From NCBI RefSeq assembly GCF_049985285.1, contig NZ_JBNIEU010000001.1, forward strand, positions 186,001 through 250,000: DNA of 64,000 bases. Direction: 5' to 3'. The DNA is from Aestuariirhabdus sp049985285 (GTDB taxonomy: Bacteria > Pseudomonadota > Gammaproteobacteria > Pseudomonadales > Aestuariirhabdaceae). This document shows positions 34,917 to 43,639 of the stretch, piece after piece. The position numbers and the translations under genes were made by a program. The notes under the pieces were generated by a model that had not been told where the DNA came from, made no database searches, and saw only the letters and a list, made by a program, of their open reading frames with translations. Each line of letters begins with the position of its first letter. The stretch's first letter is position 1.

Positions 34917-36182
34917 ATGATCGCATTCGCCCCCCGCGAAAACCTGCAGCGCCTCTGCATCATCCGGACACTTTTTGTAGGTTCGTTGGTGGTGGCCCTG
35001 TTATGGGCCCAACTGCGACTGAATTTGTTACTTAACCTGCAGGCACTGGGCTCCATTTTGCTGGTCAGCACTCTGCTTACCCTGGTGACCCTATGGCGAC
35101 TGAAGGCCGCAGCCCCGGTGACCCAGACGGAGCTGTTTGGTCAGCTCCTGTTTGATGTCTGCACCCTGAGCCTGGTGTTTTTCTTCAGCGGTGGAGCCAC
35201 CAACCCCTTCGTCTCCTTTTATCTGGTGCCGCTGAGCATCGCCGCAGCGACGCTAGCCTGGCCTTACGTGTGGGCGATGCTGTTGCTGTGCCTGCTGAGT
35301 TACGGCGTACTGCTGTTTTTCTATGTTCCCCTGGCCGATCTCTACCCCCAAATTCGGGTACAGGGCGATGTTACCCGCATGGCGCAGCTGCATGTGATCG
35401 GCATGTGGCTGACCTTTGTCATTAGCTCCCTGCTAATCACCACCTTCGTGGTGCGTATGGCCAGCGCTCTGCGGCGCAAGCAGCGGGAGCTCGCCACTCA
35501 TCGCGAGCAACAGCTACGCAACGAACAACTAATGGCGATTGCCACCCTGGCAGCAGGCACCGCACACGAACTGGGAACCCCGCTTTCTACCCTGAAAACC
35601 CTACTCAGGGAGATGCAACTCGATCACGCGTCCAACCCGTCCCTCAGCGAGGAGATCCAGTGCTTGCTCGATCAGGTGAACCTCTGCCGTGATTCCCTCA
35701 ACACTCTGGTGTGCAACAGCAGGGACAACCAGCCTCGAAGTATGGAGATACAACAGATGCTGACTCGCCTTATCGATCGCTGGCAATTGATGCGACCTCA
35801 GGAGAGGGTCTCCATCGATATAGCAACCTCGCTGAGCGGGCTTTCAACGCTTTGGGACCCCACCCTCGACCAGGCACTGATCAACCTGCTCAACAACGCC
35901 GCAGACCAAAGTGAGTCTATCTCACTCAGTGCCTGCACCGATAAGGACAGTTTCCAGCTACGGGTGCGGGACTACGGCAAAGGGATTTCTGCCCGTAACG
36001 CCGAGGAGTTGGGCGAACTCTTTCACTCGGAAAAACACGAGGGCATGGGGATTGGTTTCAGCCTCAGTCAAGCGACTATAGAGCGGCTCGGAGGTCAGGT
36101 GCGGCTCTACCGTCACCCTGTACAGGGAACCGTTACCGAGATCTTGCTCCCCTTAATTCCCCGCAACCCGCTATCACCATGA
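34917..36182 (+). CDS. regB: RegB/PrrB/RoxS-type redox sensor histidine kinase
   Basis: The 421-residue kinase has an N-terminal domain of about six membrane segments (residues 15-175). The loop GGATNPFVSFYLVPLS (about 97-112) is the family quinone-binding GGxxNPF motif. The phospho-acceptor is His217 in GTAHELGTPLSTLK. A Cys in NLCRDSLNTL (about residue 260) lies where the RegB family has its redox-active cysteine. The catalytic domain has NLLNNAADQS and MGIGFSLSQATIERLGG. RegB-type kinases sense the quinone pool and control respiration, hydrogen or nitrogen use. The stop overlaps regA by 4 bases. Confidence 0.9.
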   Translation: MIAFAPRENLQRLCIIRTLFVGSLVVALLWAQLRLNLLLNLQALGSILLVSTLLTLVTLWRLKAAAPVTQTELFGQLLFDVCTLSLVFFFSGGATNPFVSFYLVPLSIAAATLAWPYVWAMLLLCLLSYGVLLFFYVPLADLYPQIRVQGDVTRMAQLHVIGMWLTFVISSLLITTFVVRMASALRRKQRELATHREQQLRNEQLMAIATLAAGTAHELGTPLSTLKTLLREMQLDHASNPSLSEEIQCLLDQVNLCRDSLNTLVCNSRDNQPRSMEIQQMLTRLIDRWQLMRPQERVSIDIATSLSGLSTLWDPTLDQALINLLNNAADQSESISLSACTDKDSFQLRVRDYGKGISARNAEELGELFHSEKHEGMGIGFSLSQATIERLGGQVRLYRHPVQGTVTEILLPLIPRNPLSP

Positions 36183-36748
36183 TCGAGCCCTTACCCACTC
36201 TTTTACTGATCGACGACGACACTACCTTCGTGCAGGTGATGGCCCGAGCCATGCGCCGGCGTGGGTTTGATGTGTACACCGCCGACAGCGGTGCCGCCAC
36301 CCACAAACTCCTGCAAAGAATCACCCCGGACTATGCCGTCGTCGACCTCAAGTTGCTCGATACATCAGGCCTTAGGTTGCTGCCCGAACTGAAGCGACTC
36401 AACCCTGCGATGGAGATCGTACTACTGACCGGATACGCCAGCATCGCCACCGCCGTCGAAGCGATCAAGCTGGGGGCCAGTAACTACCTATGCAAACCCG
36501 CGGATGCCGATGAAGTAGCCAGCGCCCTGCTCTGCCACCCGGCCGATCCAGAGCTGCTGGAGCCGAGTGCGCCACTTTCGGTAGACCAGTTGGAGTGGGA
36601 GCATATCCAGCGCATTTTGCAGGAACAGGGTGGCAACATCTCGGCCACCGCGCGGGTACTGGGAATGCACCGTCGCACCCTGCAACGCAAGCTGCAAAAG
36701 CCCCCGCCCACCCCCGCCAAAGAAGGCGGGGAGCCTGACATCAGTTAA
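36179..36748 (+). CDS. regA: RegA/PrrA/RoxR-type response regulator
   Basis: This 189-residue regulator has a receiver with Asp13, phospho-acceptor Asp56 (AVVDLKLLDTSG) and Lys in NYLCKPADADEV, then a Fis-type helix-turn-helix at the C terminus (EHIQRILQEQGGNISATARV, then LGMHRRTLQRKLQK). That compact arrangement is typical of the RegA family. Its ATGA start overlaps the regB stop, so both are made together. Confidence 0.92.
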   Translation: MIEPLPTLLLIDDDTTFVQVMARAMRRRGFDVYTADSGAATHKLLQRITPDYAVVDLKLLDTSGLRLLPELKRLNPAMEIVLLTGYASIATAVEAIKLGASNYLCKPADADEVASALLCHPADPELLEPSAPLSVDQLEWEHIQRILQEQGGNISATARVLGMHRRTLQRKLQKPPPTPAKEGGEPDIS

Positions 36749-36766
36749 GCCTGTGCCTCTCCAGCT

Positions 36767-38755
36767 TTAAATGCGGAACTGGCGAATCAGGGTATTTTGT
36801 TGCTCCACCATGCTTTGCAACGAATCACTCTGACTGGCGGTCTGTTGGGCATTTTCAGACGCCATCTCAGCCATATCCGCAATACTGGTCACGCTCTGGG
36901 TAACCTGCTGACTGACCACACTCTGCTCTTCGGCCGCGGTGGCGATCTGCGCACTCATATCCTTAATACGATTGAGCCCGCTCACAATCGCCTCGAGGGC
37001 ATCCTCGGTGTGCTGGGTACGCTCGACACAGTTCAACGCCTGCTCCGAACTGCTCGACATCATCGTTGCGGCCTGGGATGCCTGGGATTGCAACTTCTCC
37101 ACGGTGTCCTGAATATCCCGGGTGGATTCCTGGGTACGACTCGCCAACGCCCGTACCTCATCGGCAACCACGGCAAACCCGCGCCCCTGCTCCCCCGCTC
37201 GAGCCGCTTCAATCGCTGCATTGAGCGCCAATAGGTTGGTTTGCTCGGCAATGGTTCGAATCACATTAAGCACAGAGCCGATCTCGATACTGTAATCGTT
37301 GAGCCGGTGGATGGTATCGGTTGAACTGACCACACTCTTTTGCAGTTGCTGAATATCGCCAATCGTCTGCAAAATTACCTGCTGACTCTGGTCCGCAACA
37401 CCATTGAGGGATTCGACCTCCTGTAGCGACTGCTCGACGCTACCAGCCACCTCCTGCGCTGTAGCCCCCATCTGGGTGACTGCTGACGCGACCTGTGTCG
37501 TCTGTTCCCGTTGGGACTCGATCGCCTTAAGTGAGTCCTCGCTCACTCGCTTGGTCCTGCCAGCAGCACCCGACACCTGCTCAGAGCTTGTATTGATCTG
37601 GGAGATCAGATCATGAAGGCGGGATACCAACTGGTTAACCTGGGATGCGAGTATGCCGAATTCGTCGCGGCCGCTGGCGTCGAGTTTGTGGGTGAGATCA
37701 CCACTGGCGATCTGCTTAAGAATCCGGTTTACCCGATCGAGAGGCATGTGAATGCTACGCCCAACCCAAACCGCCACGGCCACCGCGCAAACTACCGACG
37801 CCAGGCAGATCGCCAGTATCAAGGTCTGTCCCAGACTTACTGTTCTGTTGGCCGACTCCTGCGCCCCGGCGGCAATACCCCGTACCTGCTCCATCAGCAC
37901 ATTGATGCTGTCGATTGAACTATCCAGCGCAGCCGAAACCTCATCCATCAAGCGGTCTATCTGCTCCCGAGACACCGTTAGCTTAAGATGCATCAACAGC
38001 AGCCCGGTATCCGCGGATAGCTGGTTGTAAACATTCATGTAGGACTCTGCAAGGGGGTCAAACGTATCCAGGTCGTTGGCCTCAAACCACTCCCGATACT
38101 TATCAACCTCTGACAAAATATTAAGCGCTTCGGTCACCGCCAGCTTTACCGTATCACTATCGTTGGCTGCGACAACATCATCAACCCGGTTGCGTAGCAA
38201 CCCAATCAGGCTCAGCATCTCGTACTGCTTACTACCACTGATATTGGCCTCACGCTCTTCGACCATCAACGCGAGTTCAGAGGCGACAAAATCGATCTCG
38301 TAGAGGTACTCCTCCTCCACCAAGGCGCGAGCCTTGCGCACCTCGAGGTAACTGCTATGTTCCGCCAGCAGGCTCTCTACCTGGGTCAGAAAACCTGAGG
38401 TGGAGGCATCGAGCTGTGCAAGCTGTTCGCCCTGACCCGCGTTTTCAGCCAGCTCCTGAATCTGCATACGCAGGTGCCGATAGTGCTCGGTGTGCTGGCT
38501 CAGGCTTTCACGATGGGCGGGCAGTTTTTCTACTGAATCTTCGATACGAAAAGCCATCGCTGCTCGATTGGCCGCCAATAGACTTACCGCCAGCTCGCTA
38601 CTGTCAATCAAAAGGGGCGTCGCTTCCCGAGTGGTGATATCGAGACTGTCGCTTAATTTAAGGATGCTCTGGAGCCCAGCACCGCCGGTCACCAACAAGA
38701 GCAGCACCAGAACGGCGAAACCTAAGCCAATCCGCTGGGTTACTTTAAGGGTCAT
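36767..38755 (-). CDS. Methyl-accepting chemotaxis protein
   Basis: The 662-residue receptor has an N-terminal membrane segment (about residues 8-30), a helical periplasmic domain of about 270 residues, a second membrane segment (about 310-332), HAMP with LDRVNRILKQIASGDL, and a signalling domain with NLLALNAAIEAARAGEQGRG and VVADEVRALASR. The start at 38755 has AGGAG upstream; an ATG at 38785 would add ten unrelated residues. No CheR-binding pentapeptide is visible. The ligand is unknown. It is convergent with regA, 18 bases between stops. Confidence 0.92.
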   Translation of the reverse strand: MTLKVTQRIGLGFAVLVLLLLVTGGAGLQSILKLSDSLDITTREATPLLIDSSELAVSLLAANRAAMAFRIEDSVEKLPAHRESLSQHTEHYRHLRMQIQELAENAGQGEQLAQLDASTSGFLTQVESLLAEHSSYLEVRKARALVEEEYLYEIDFVASELALMVEEREANISGSKQYEMLSLIGLLRNRVDDVVAANDSDTVKLAVTEALNILSEVDKYREWFEANDLDTFDPLAESYMNVYNQLSADTGLLLMHLKLTVSREQIDRLMDEVSAALDSSIDSINVLMEQVRGIAAGAQESANRTVSLGQTLILAICLASVVCAVAVAVWVGRSIHMPLDRVNRILKQIASGDLTHKLDASGRDEFGILASQVNQLVSRLHDLISQINTSSEQVSGAAGRTKRVSEDSLKAIESQREQTTQVASAVTQMGATAQEVAGSVEQSLQEVESLNGVADQSQQVILQTIGDIQQLQKSVVSSTDTIHRLNDYSIEIGSVLNVIRTIAEQTNLLALNAAIEAARAGEQGRGFAVVADEVRALASRTQESTRDIQDTVEKLQSQASQAATMMSSSSEQALNCVERTQHTEDALEAIVSGLNRIKDMSAQIATAAEEQSVVSQQVTQSVTSIADMAEMASENAQQTASQSDSLQSMVEQQNTLIRQFRI

Positions 38756-38935
38756 TGCACTCTCCTGACGTTTGCCCGGCACCACTAACGTGAAAGCGGG
38801 TTGCCCTCTATGGGGCTCTTATTCTGATAATAGCCTGTGGTGGCGGCAGCACTCTTTCACTGAAGTAATCCTCACCGTGCCCACCGATGCCGGCCTTTGG
38901 GGCCTTTACATACACACAAGGAGATCGGCCAACCT

Positions 38936-39016
38936 ATGAAAAACCTTACTCACCCGAGGGAGCGCCGCGCTCCCTTGACTAATTCAAACGACTGTTTCAC
39001 CATCATCCAACAATAA
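38936..39016 (+). CDS. Possible 26-residue leader ORF
   Basis: A short frame starts at ATG 38936 with AAGGAG about 12 bases before and encodes 26 residues (begins MKNLTHPRERRAPLTNSNDC). It ends 17 bases before the acylase gene. A GC-rich 7-bp stem (GGGAGCG / CGCTCCC, 38958-38974) lies inside it. Good ribosome site plus hairpin would suit a leader peptide or attenuator, but the peptide is basic and polar with no run of a single amino acid. It may be chance. Confidence 0.3.
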   Translation: MKNLTHPRERRAPLTNSNDCFTIIQQ

Positions 39017-39033
39017 TAATCGCGGAACTACCT

Positions 39034-41490
39034 ATGAGCCACCCCCTAAAAAGAGTGATTTTGCTATTGCTCGCTCTACTCACCCTCCTCGCCTTGTGGG
39101 CGTTTTCTCTTTATCGGGGGGAGCAGGCTATCCGTGACGGTACACTCGAACTCCAGGGTTTAAGCACTGAGGTTGAAGTCCTGTACGACGACTGGGGCAT
39201 ACCCCATATCTACGCTGACTCCAGCGAAGACGCGCTGCGGGCGCTGGGCTACCTCCACGCTCAGGATCGTCTATTCCAAATGGATCTATTGCGTCGTATC
39301 GGAGCCGGCACCCTGTCGGAGCTGTTCGGCGACAGCATGCTCGATACCGACCAGTTTTTCCGTACCCTCGGCGTAAACATCTACGCATCAACCCTCGCCG
39401 AGCGTATGCGCCAACAGCCCGAGCTACCGCAAAACCGTCTGGTCAATGCCTACCAATCCGGGGTCAACCACTACATTGCGACACGAGCCAAACCCCTGGA
39501 GTACGAAATCCTGCGAACCGAGGTAAAACCGTTCAGCCTCGAAGATATTGGCCACACCATGGGCTACATGGCTTATAGCTTTGCCGGTGCATTCAAAACC
39601 GACCCCCTCTATCACTGGATTGGCCAGGAGCTGGGGGGGCGCTACCTCAAGGATCTGGCACCCTTCTATCTCGAAGGAGCCTTTACTACAGAAGATAATC
39701 GCACTCCGGGTACTGCTGCGACCCAAACCACGACAGTCACCCCGGTCCAGATGGACCCCAACCTGCTGGCATTGAGCGAGCAAATATTAAAAATTAACGC
39801 CAAGCTGTTCCCCGCAGGCCACTTTATTGGCAGCAACTCCTGGGTACTGGCGCCGGAGCGTACCGCCAGTGGCAAACCGATACTCGCGAACGATCCCCAT
39901 ATCGGTATCGCGGTGCCCGCGGTCTGGTATGAAGCCCACATCGTTAGCCCCGATATGGAAGTCTACGGTCACTACCTTGCGGGCATCCCCTTTGCGGTAC
40001 TGGGTAACACCCGGCATCACGCCTGGGGGCTGACCATGTTCGAGAACGATGATATCGACTTCTATCAGGAGCGCACTAATCCGGATGATCCGCAACAGGT
40101 GTGGAGCATTGATCGCTGGCAAACGCTGGCAAGTCGACAGGAGATCATTCAGGTCAAGGGTGGCGAGTCGGTTACCATCACCGTGCGCGATTCTCGCCAC
40201 GGCCCCATCATTAGCGACCTCACCAAGCCCGCCATACGACTCGACGATAACAGCCAACCCGTTTCCATTTTCTGGACCTTTACCGACCCCCAAAACAACA
40301 CCGTCGATGCACTCTACCGCGTAAACAGCGCCCGCAACCTGCACCAGTTTGAGGCCGCTGTGGCCGACATTTGGGCACCGGGACTCAACATCAACTACGC
40401 CGATACGGAGGGTAATATTGCCATGTGGGCAAGCGGGAGACTGCCCAACCGCGCCCCGGGAGTAAACAGCATGATGATTCTCGATGGCGCCAGCGGTGAA
40501 CAGGACGTGGATGGCTATCTCGATTTCAGCCATAACCCGCGTCGGGTCAACCCGGATAACGGAGTCATCTTCTCCGCTAACCACCCCTACTCGCAGACCG
40601 GTAAACCGATGATTCCCGGATACTACGCTTCGGCAGATCGGGCCGAGCGCTTGCACCAGCTGCTTAGCCCCGAAAACAATGGCGACCGCCGGGGCTGGAC
40701 GCCCGAGCAGATGAAAGCTATTCAGCTCGATACCGAAGGGGCTATCAACGACCATTTCCGCGAACGCCTGCTGCAAAGTATTCAGGATCAGCAGGAGGGG
40801 GTCGCACAGCAGGCACTGCAAGCCCTCAAAGCCTGGAACCGCCAGTACCCGCTGGACAGCGTGGGCGCTACGATCTTCGAACGGGCCTATTATTTCGCGC
40901 TGCTGCAAACCTTTGGGGACGAACTGGGAGATCGACAGGAGATCTTTATCAAAACCTTTATGGCCGATAACAGCTTCCAGCAGGTATTGGCTAATGCCGA
41001 TTCCCCCTGGTGGGACCGAACTGACACCCCTCGGGTCGAGACCCGTGAAGAGGTACTAGCGACGTCGTGGACAAAGGCCATCGACTCCCTGCGCAGCCAG
41101 TTTGGCGACAATACCCGGCAGTGGCAGTGGAACAAGGTCCATAGCATTGAGCATCCACATCCACTGGGTAAAGTGAGCCCGCTGGACGCCCTGTTTAACG
41201 TCGGCCCCTTCCCGATCGACAGCAGTAAGCGCTCCCTGAGCAAGATGGCGTATACCTACGCCGAGGATCACTACAGGGTGAGCAGCAATCCCTCCACCCG
41301 CCGCATCGTTCCTCTTGCCGACGTTGAACAGGCGCAGGGGATCAACCCGGTGGGGCAATCGGGCAACCCCTTCGACCCCCACTTTGACGATCAGGCAGCA
41401 CACTACAATAAGGGGGGATACCGCCCCCAACTGATGAATCGCCAACAGATCGAAGCGGGAGCCAACAGCCGCCTGCAACTGACTCCGTGA
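39034..41490 (+). CDS. Penicillin-acylase-family Ntn hydrolase
   Basis: This 818-residue exported or membrane-anchored precursor has an N-terminal hydrophobic segment (about 8-25), an alpha region with DDWGIPHIYADSSEDALRAL, and the autocatalytic site GSNSW, where Ser267 would become the N-terminal nucleophile of the beta chain. ANDPHIG and LGNTRHHAWGLTMFENDD follow as expected. Family members cleave penicillins, N-acyl-homoserine lactones or other amides; the natural substrate here is unknown. No LuxI/LuxR quorum pair is adjacent. It may be cotranscribed with the downstream PaaK/CapK-like gene, though hairpins separate them. Confidence 0.87.
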   Translation: MSHPLKRVILLLLALLTLLALWAFSLYRGEQAIRDGTLELQGLSTEVEVLYDDWGIPHIYADSSEDALRALGYLHAQDRLFQMDLLRRIGAGTLSELFGDSMLDTDQFFRTLGVNIYASTLAERMRQQPELPQNRLVNAYQSGVNHYIATRAKPLEYEILRTEVKPFSLEDIGHTMGYMAYSFAGAFKTDPLYHWIGQELGGRYLKDLAPFYLEGAFTTEDNRTPGTAATQTTTVTPVQMDPNLLALSEQILKINAKLFPAGHFIGSNSWVLAPERTASGKPILANDPHIGIAVPAVWYEAHIVSPDMEVYGHYLAGIPFAVLGNTRHHAWGLTMFENDDIDFYQERTNPDDPQQVWSIDRWQTLASRQEIIQVKGGESVTITVRDSRHGPIISDLTKPAIRLDDNSQPVSIFWTFTDPQNNTVDALYRVNSARNLHQFEAAVADIWAPGLNINYADTEGNIAMWASGRLPNRAPGVNSMMILDGASGEQDVDGYLDFSHNPRRVNPDNGVIFSANHPYSQTGKPMIPGYYASADRAERLHQLLSPENNGDRRGWTPEQMKAIQLDTEGAINDHFRERLLQSIQDQQEGVAQQALQALKAWNRQYPLDSVGATIFERAYYFALLQTFGDELGDRQEIFIKTFMADNSFQQVLANADSPWWDRTDTPRVETREEVLATSWTKAIDSLRSQFGDNTRQWQWNKVHSIEHPHPLGKVSPLDALFNVGPFPIDSSKRSLSKMAYTYAEDHYRVSSNPSTRRIVPLADVEQAQGINPVGQSGNPFDPHFDDQAAHYNKGGYRPQLMNRQQIEAGANSRLQLTP

Positions 41491-41496
41491 CCCCAG

Positions 41497-41557
41497 GCTT
41501 TACCCTGGTGGCAACGGGCCATCCGGGTAAAGCGGTGGATCAGGGGTTTTTGATCCA
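41497..41557. other. Two tandem hairpins between acylase and ligase genes
   Basis: A perfect 9-bp stem (GCTTTACCC / GGGTAAAGC, 41497-41533) is followed by a 7-bp stem (TGGATCA / TGATCCA, 41536-41557). Neither is followed by a T run. They could weaken read-through or act at RNA level. Confidence 0.35.
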
Positions 41558-41595
41558 TACTCTAAGGCACCCCGGCCTCACCGCGACGGATCGCC

Positions 41596-42954
41596 ATGTA
41601 CACTGCCCTGGTTGCCAAACTACTGTTTCCCCTGCATGAATCCCTCAAGGGGCACACCAGCGTTGCCCGGCACCGGCAGCTTGAACGCTCGCAATGGCTA
41701 ACCACCGCGCAGCTTCAGCAGCTACAACTGGATAACCTGCGCCGTTTCCTGAAGCGCATCGAAGTGCAGGTTCCCTGGTACCAGGAACTGTTTAAGCGGC
41801 TGCAGTTTAGCCCTTCAGGCATCACCTCCATCGAAGACCTGCAACGCCTTCCGCTGATGGACAAGAGCGTCATTCGTAGCCAACGAGAGCGTCTGATAGC
41901 CCGGGATGCGGGCCCATTAACCGCTTTCAACACGGGAGGATCCAGTGGCGAACCGCTACAGTTCCTGGTGGGAAAAGCGCGTAAAAGTCATGATATTGCG
42001 GCCAAATGGCGGGCAACACGCTGGTGGGGAGTAGATATTGGAGATCCGGAGCTGGTCGTGTGGGGCTCCCCTGTCGAGCTGGGCAGCCAGGATCGGCTGC
42101 GCCTGTGGCGTGATCGGTTGCTGCGTAGCCACCTGCTCCCCGCATTCGAAATGAGCGAGACCAACGTTCAACGCTATATCGACACTATTATTCGCATCCG
42201 CCCCCGCATGTTGTTTGGCTACCCATCGGCACTGGCATTAATCGCCGCCTACGCCGAACGCTCCACAATCGCCCTCAACCAACTGGGTATCAAGGTCGTA
42301 TTCGTCACATCCGAACGGCTCTACGACAATCAAAAAGCCACCATTGAACGCGTGTTTGGTGCCCCTACGGCCAATGGTTATGGCGGCCGGGATGCCGGGT
42401 TTATCGCCCACCAATGCCCACAGGGGGGGATGCACCTCAGCGCCGAAGAGCTGATTGTAGAGATTGTCGACCCCCAGGGCCGGTCGCTACCCGCCGGTGA
42501 ACGAGGCGAGGTGGTGATCACCCACACCGCCACCCACGAGTTCCCCTTTGTACGCTACCGCACGGGGGACTTAGCCGTTCTAGGCACCCACAGCTGCGCG
42601 TGTGGTCGCGGGCTTCCGCTGCTGGAGAGTATCGAAGGGCGCACCACCGACTTCCTGATGGCGCGCGACGGTACGGTCTTGCACGCCCTGTCGCTGATCT
42701 ACATCTTGCGCGACCTGGACGCCGTACGGGAGTTTCGGATCGTGCAGGAGAGCCTGGAGGTGGTTCGCCTGCAACTGGTGGTTAGCGATGATTACACTAC
42801 GACGCTGGAGCAACACATTATCGAGGGAGTTCGCCAACGTTTGGGAGAGGTAAAGGTGGTGATCGAACGCCTGCAGGAGCTGCCGCGGGAGCGCTCCGGC
42901 AAGTTCCGCTATGTCAGTAGCAAGCTCACCGTCGACTGGGCCGCTGGACCTTAA
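41596..42954 (+). CDS. PaaK/CapK-like adenylate-forming enzyme
   Basis: The 452-residue protein belongs to the phenylacetate-CoA ligase / CapK branch of AMP-binding enzymes. FNTGGSSGEPLQF (about residue 114) is the ATP-binding P-loop-like motif; NGYGGRDAGFIAHQC is the region that closes the active site, and FVRYRTGDLAV holds the ribose-binding Asp. Such proteins activate a carboxylic acid; CapK-like ones often sit in polysaccharide loci. No sugar transferase genes are nearby. The substrate is open. The stop overlaps the convergent carbonic anhydrase gene by 4 bases. Confidence 0.8.
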   Translation: MYTALVAKLLFPLHESLKGHTSVARHRQLERSQWLTTAQLQQLQLDNLRRFLKRIEVQVPWYQELFKRLQFSPSGITSIEDLQRLPLMDKSVIRSQRERLIARDAGPLTAFNTGGSSGEPLQFLVGKARKSHDIAAKWRATRWWGVDIGDPELVVWGSPVELGSQDRLRLWRDRLLRSHLLPAFEMSETNVQRYIDTIIRIRPRMLFGYPSALALIAAYAERSTIALNQLGIKVVFVTSERLYDNQKATIERVFGAPTANGYGGRDAGFIAHQCPQGGMHLSAEELIVEIVDPQGRSLPAGERGEVVITHTATHEFPFVRYRTGDLAVLGTHSCACGRGLPLLESIEGRTTDFLMARDGTVLHALSLIYILRDLDAVREFRIVQESLEVVRLQLVVSDDYTTTLEQHIIEGVRQRLGEVKVVIERLQELPRERSGKFRYVSSKLTVDWAAGP

Positions 42955-43592
42955 TCCTCGGGGTTACCAACATGGTAAGCCGAGGGTACCTGCTGCACAC
43001 CATCGACCCGAACCCCCAGATCCTTGACGATGCCGTCCTTGACCGAATAAACCCACCCATGCACCGACAGATCCTGTCCACGGCGCCAGGCATTTTGCAC
43101 AATATTGGTATGGCACACGTTACCGACCTGCTCAATAACATTCAGCTCGCACAGCAGATCTGCTCGCGCTTCGTCGTCGGAGAGCATTTCGAACCGGTCA
43201 TGATGCTGGTGATAAATATCCCGGATAACCCGCAACCAGTTGTCGATCAGCCCGAGTTCGGCCTGCCCGAGAGCCGCCTTAACACCGCCGCAGCCATAGT
43301 GACCGGTAACGATAATATGCTTCACCTTAAGTACCTCGACGGCGTACTGCAGCACCGCCAGGCAATTAAGATCCGTATGAATCACCACGTTGGCAACATT
43401 GCGGTGGACAAACAGCTCACCGGGTAGCAGACCGACGATCTCGTTCGCCGGCACCCGGCTATCGGAGCAGCCGATCCACAGGTACTCGGGGGACTGCTGC
43501 TGGCTAAGCTTGTTAAAAAACTCAGGATCTTCCTGCAGTATTTTCTCAGCCCATTGGCGATTATTCTTCAGCAGGTTGGTGAGGTCAGTCAT
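42951..43592 (-). CDS. can: Beta-class carbonic anhydrase
   Basis: This 213-residue cytoplasmic zinc enzyme interconverts CO2 and bicarbonate. Zinc ligands and active-site residues are visible: Cys and Asp-Arg in WIGCSDSRVPANEI (about residue 40), His and Cys in GHYGCGGVKAAL (about 96-101). HRNVANVV and VHGWVYSVKDG are further family marks. The ATG at 43592 starts the conserved part; a TTG lies 9 bases earlier. It is close to E. coli Can in length and pattern. Confidence 0.95.
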   Translation of the reverse strand: MTDLTNLLKNNRQWAEKILQEDPEFFNKLSQQQSPEYLWIGCSDSRVPANEIVGLLPGELFVHRNVANVVIHTDLNCLAVLQYAVEVLKVKHIIVTGHYGCGGVKAALGQAELGLIDNWLRVIRDIYHQHHDRFEMLSDDEARADLLCELNVIEQVGNVCHTNIVQNAWRRGQDLSVHGWVYSVKDGIVKDLGVRVDGVQQVPSAYHVGNPED

Positions 43593-43639
43593 GGCGATCA
43601 ATCATCTACTTGGGATTTGATGGGAGTATAACAGGAGAT

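Noticed and set aside
39787..40908. 373-codon minus-strand frame inside the acylase gene
   Set aside because: It is the antisense of a well-supported Ntn hydrolase with catalytic GSNSW; no ribosome site or domain.
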